64,000 bases of DNA from Stenotrophomonas maltophilia. GTDB taxonomy: Bacteria; Pseudomonadota; Gammaproteobacteria; Xanthomonadales; Xanthomonadaceae. The notes below the pieces were generated by a model. That model ran no database searches. It was not told the DNA's origin and saw nothing but the letters and a program-made list of their open reading frames with translations. The translations under genes were made by a program, and so were the position numbers. Shown here piece after piece: positions 61,022-64,000 of the stretch. Each line of letters begins with the position of its first letter. The stretch's first letter is position 1. Where the stretch lies: positions 1 through 64,000 of the forward strand of contig NZ_NIVS01000029.1 in NCBI RefSeq assembly GCF_002205165.1, given 5' to 3'.

Positions 61022-64000
61022 TCAGGCCGCGCCCGCCAATCGTGCGGCTTCCTCCAGGTCGACACTGACCAGTCGGCTGACGCCCGGTTCGCGCATGGTC
61101 ACGCCGGAAAGCTGGTGGGCGGCTTCCATCGTGGCCTTGTTGTGGCTCACAAACAGGAACTGAACTTTCTCGCTCATTTCCTTGACCATGTTGGCCAGGC
61201 GGCCGACGTTGGCTTCATCCAACGGCGCGTCCACTTCGTCCAACAGGCAGAACGGGGCCGGGTTGAGCTGGAAGATCGCAAACACCAGCGCCACCGCGGT
61301 CATCGCCTTCTCGCCACCGGACAGCAGCGAAATGCTCGACACCCGCTTGCCCGGCGGCCGCGCCATGATCGCAACACCAGTGTCGAGCAGGTCTTCACCT
61401 GTCAGCTCCAGGTAGGCGTGGCCGCCACCGAACAGACGCGGATACAGCTGCTGCACGCCGGCGTTGACGCGGTCGAAGGTGTCCTTGAAGCGGCCGCGGG
61501 TTTCGCGGTCGATCTTGCGGATGGCATCTTCCAGCGTTTCCAGCGCGGTGGTGAGGTCGGTGTTCTGCGCATCCAGATACTCCGAGCGCTGCGAGGCTTC
61601 GCCGTATTCCTGGATGGCGGCCAGGTTGACCGGCTCCAGCCGACGCATGCGGCCATCGATCTGGTGCACGGCCTGCTCCCAGTCGGTGACGCGCGCATCT
61701 TCGGGCAGGCCGTTGATCACGTCCTGCAGTACGAAACCGGCCTTCTCCACCGAGGCCGACAGCTGGTCGGCACTGAGCACCAGCGCCTGCTGGTCCAGCT
61801 TGCGCTGGGAAATCCGCTCGCGTTGCGCCAGCGCCTGTTCGTCGCGCTGGTGGCGGGTCTGTTCGAAGGTGCGCAGCTCGGCATCGATGCCGTCCAGCAG
61901 CGTGCGCGCCTCACCCAGCACACGATCGGCGCGCACGCGCTCACCCAATGCGTTCTGGTGTTCGGCTTCGAGTGTCTTGACCGGCGAATCGCCCTCGTCC
62001 AGCTGCGAATGCAGTTCGCCCAAGCGCGTATCCAGCTGCCCACGCTGCGTGCTCATGCGTTCCAGTGCCTGGCTCAGCGAGGCAATCTGCGCGCGTTGCG
62101 ATTCCAGGGTCAGCGCCAGCGAATGCGCCGCTTCGCGCACGTTGCGGGCCTGGTCCCGTGCCTGGTCGCGCGCATCGGTCAGCTGGCGGCGCTCGCCTTC
62201 CAGCGCGGCGCGGACCGATTCCAGGTCGCCCATGCTGGTGACCGCATCGTCCAGGCGCGAGCGTGCTTCGCGCACCTGCTCGCGACCGGCATCCAGCGTT
62301 TCCAGCAGCTGCACCAGTTCGCCTTCGATGCGATCGATGCGGGTGCGTGCGGCTTCCACCTTGCCCTGCTGGCTCTGCAACTGGCCGCCGAGCTCGGAGA
62401 CACTGCGATGGGCCAGGTACAGCTGGCGCTGCGCGTCTTCGCGCTGCTGCTCACCCGCCAGCAACTGGTCACGGAAGCCGGCCAACTGCTGTTCCAGGGC
62501 CGCTTCGCGATCCTGCAGCGTTTCAATCTGCTCGCGCAGGGTGACGATCTCGCGCTCACGCAGCAGCGCGCCCTGCTTGGCCGCGCCCGAGCGCGACACA
62601 CGCACCCAGCCCTCGCCCAGCCGCTCGCCACCGCGGGTGATGACCGAGTCGCCCTCGCCCAGCGTGGCCTGCAGTGCGCGCGCGCTCTCGAGATCCTCGG
62701 TGGCATGCAGGCGTGCCAGCAGGCGACGGATCGCCGTCGGGCCCTGCACTTTCGCGGCCAGCGATGTCGGCGCGACAACCAGCGCATCCTGCTCGGCCGA
62801 GACCAGCGCGATGCGGCCTTCGCCGAGTTCGCCTAGCGCGTCCACCAGCGACTCCGGCGCATCGACCAGCACACCCTCGATCAGCTGACCGAGCGCGCTT
62901 TCCACGGCGTTTTCCCAGCCGCTCTCCACGGTCAGGCGCTCGCCAACACGCGCGCCGGAGTCCAGCCCGCGCGCCTTCAGCCATGCCACCGCGGCGCCCT
63001 GCTCCTGGCCCAGCGCGGCCTGCTGCAGCGTTTCCAGCGACGACAACCGGCCGCGGGCGGCCTGAGCCTGCTTGCGGATCTCGGCCAGCTCGGTCTGCCC
63101 GGTGCGCTGGCGATCCTGCAGCCCCGCCACGGCGTGCTTGCGTTCTTCCACCTGCTCGTTGAGCGTGTCCAGCGAGGCCTTCTGGGTCTCGTGCTGGAGG
63201 TGCAGTTCTTCGAACACCTCGGCCAGTGCGTCCAGGTCCAGCCCGGCGCGCTCGGCCTGCAACGACTCGCGGCGGCGGTCGGCTTCGAGCACCTGGCGAT
63301 CCAGATAGTCCACACGGGTGCGCTCGACTTCGCCGGCGCGTGATGCCTCCGAAGTGCTGCGGGTATGGCTTTCCCAACGCTGCTGCCAATCGGCCAGACG
63401 GGCCTCGGCATCGCGCAGGGCTTCCTGCTTGATCTCGTTCTCTTCCTGCAGCTGCTCCAGGCGCGGCTCGGCATCGTCCACCGCCTCGCGCAGCACCATC
63501 AGCTTGGCCTCATCGCCACTGATGTGCTGGCCCAGGTCGGCCAGCGCCTGCTGCGCTTCATCGCGCGCCTTGTTCAAGCGCTGCGACATCTCGCGCTGAT
63601 GCTGGATCTGCTGCTCCAGGCGCGCCAGCGTACTGCCGACCTGGTAGACCTCGGCCTGCGCGGTGTTGAGCGCATCGGACGCCTCTTCGCGGCGCAGGCG
63701 ACTGGTTTCGATACGCGCTTCGGCATCGCGCTGTTCGGCGATCAGCTGCTGCAGGCGGGTCTCCTCGCGCGACAGTGCTTCGCGCAGGCCGCTCAGGCGG
63801 CCATCCAGGCCGCGGTATTCCAGCGCCTTCCACTCTGCGTCCTTGACCTTGCGCTCTTCCTGCAGCCCCTGGTACTGCTCGGCCTGGCGCGCTTGGCGCT
63901 TGAGGTGCTCGAGCTGTTTGCCGATCTCCTCGCGCAGGTCGTTGAGGCGGTCGAGGTTCTCGCGGGTATGCCGGATGCGGGTCTCGGTTTCCTTGCGGCG
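61022..64000 (-). CDS. smc: Chromosome segregation protein SMC, N-terminal part beyond the right edge
   Basis: The stop is at 61022 and the frame stays open to the right edge, giving at least 992 residues; translated codons above 63589 continue smoothly (the frame there reads IQHQREMSQRL), so that ATG is internal. Visible parts are a long coiled coil, the hinge (about ARGLDSGARVGERLTVESGW to GRIALVSA), the second coiled coil, and the C-terminal ATPase half with the signature ISLLSGGEKAMTAVALVFAI and Walker B FCLLDEVDAPLDEANV. It binds DNA as a dimer to organise the chromosome. The Walker A part lies outside the window. Confidence 0.97.
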   Translation of the reverse strand, partial: RRKETETRIRHTRENLDRLNDLREEIGKQLEHLKRQARQAEQYQGLQEERKVKDAEWKALEYRGLDGRLSGLREALSREETRLQQLIAEQRDAEARIETSRLRREEASDALNTAQAEVYQVGSTLARLEQQIQHQREMSQRLNKARDEAQQALADLGQHISGDEAKLMVLREAVDDAEPRLEQLQEENEIKQEALRDAEARLADWQQRWESHTRSTSEASRAGEVERTRVDYLDRQVLEADRRRESLQAERAGLDLDALAEVFEELHLQHETQKASLDTLNEQVEERKHAVAGLQDRQRTGQTELAEIRKQAQAARGRLSSLETLQQAALGQEQGAAVAWLKARGLDSGARVGERLTVESGWENAVESALGQLIEGVLVDAPESLVDALGELGEGRIALVSAEQDALVVAPTSLAAKVQGPTAIRRLLARLHATEDLESARALQATLGEGDSVITRGGERLGEGWVRVSRSGAAKQGALLREREIVTLREQIETLQDREAALEQQLAGFRDQLLAGEQQREDAQRQLYLAHRSVSELGGQLQSQQGKVEAARTRIDRIEGELVQLLETLDAGREQVREARSRLDDAVTSMGDLESVRAALEGERRQLTDARDQARDQARNVREAAHSLALTLESQRAQIASLSQALERMSTQRGQLDTRLGELHSQLDEGDSPVKTLEAEHQNALGERVRADRVLGEARTLLDGIDAELRTFEQTRHQRDEQALAQRERISQRKLDQQALVLSADQLSASVEKAGFVLQDVINGLPEDARVTDWEQAVHQIDGRMRRLEPVNLAAIQEYGEASQRSEYLDAQNTDLTTALETLEDAIRKIDRETRGRFKDTFDRVNAGVQQLYPRLFGGGHAYLELTGEDLLDTGVAIMARPPGKRVSSISLLSGGEKAMTAVALVFAIFQLNPAPFCLLDEVDAPLDEANVGRLANMVKEMSEKVQFLFVSHNKATMEAAHQLSGVTMREPGVSRLVSVDLEEAARLAGAA

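Overview
The window looks like a chromosome segment of a high-GC gammaproteobacterium of the Xanthomonadaceae, most likely Stenotrophomonas or a close relative. The reasons are the smc-zipA-ligA neighbourhood, the serC-pheA-aroA cluster, GyrA with Gln83 where most enterobacteria have Ser, and short hairpins that begin with GTAG, the hallmark of the SMAG repeats of Stenotrophomonas. Genus placement is an inference.

Positions 1 to about 12,670 are an accessory region. A tyrosine recombinase (11116-12588) lies directly beside the 3' end of a tRNA-Ser(UGA) gene (12673-12762), so this is probably the right end of an integrated island whose other end is outside the window. Its genes are mostly hypothetical and less GC-rich than the rest: a c-di-GMP phosphodiesterase (EAL), a diguanylate cyclase (GGDEF), an ankyrin protein, an XRE regulator, a secreted protein and a lipoprotein, a GrlR-like protein, a TIR-domain protein coupled to an unknown partner, two related short membrane proteins and a very AT-rich membrane-protein gene. 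The TIR pair at 7593-9090 is the best candidate for an undescribed (defence-type) system.

From 12,763 to 27,624 the backbone begins: an unrecognised protein, a LysR/azoreductase divergent pair, an OB-fold membrane protein, an SH3 protein, serS, two TonB-like proteins, aroA, pheA and serC (aromatic amino acid and serine synthesis), an FHA protein, two polyhydroxyalkanoate granule-type proteins and a membrane-anchored Mrr-like nuclease-fold protein.

27,628-35,082 is a complete histidine utilisation locus: hutF-hutC leftward and hutI-hutH-hutG-hutU rightward, with a palindromic operator between them. The formimidoylglutamate branch (HutF then HutG) gives formate and glutamate.

35,191-47,321 holds a serine hydrolase, a TonB-dependent receptor, a frameshifted SGNH hydrolase, a TetR/thioesterase divergent pair with two operator-like sites, a HAD hydrolase, small exported or membrane proteins, a large S9 peptidase, a HipA-like kinase overlapping a DUF3037 gene, and a RAYT transposase relative that has lost its catalytic residues. 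47,482-64,000 is housekeeping: PQQ dehydrogenase, gyrA, mtnA, a triple-DUF3011 secreted protein, epmA, a GNAT acetyltransferase, ligA, a Tat-exported aminotransferase, zipA and the C-terminal part of smc, which runs off the right edge. Rho-independent terminators are clear after several genes. No CRISPR array and no rRNA were seen.
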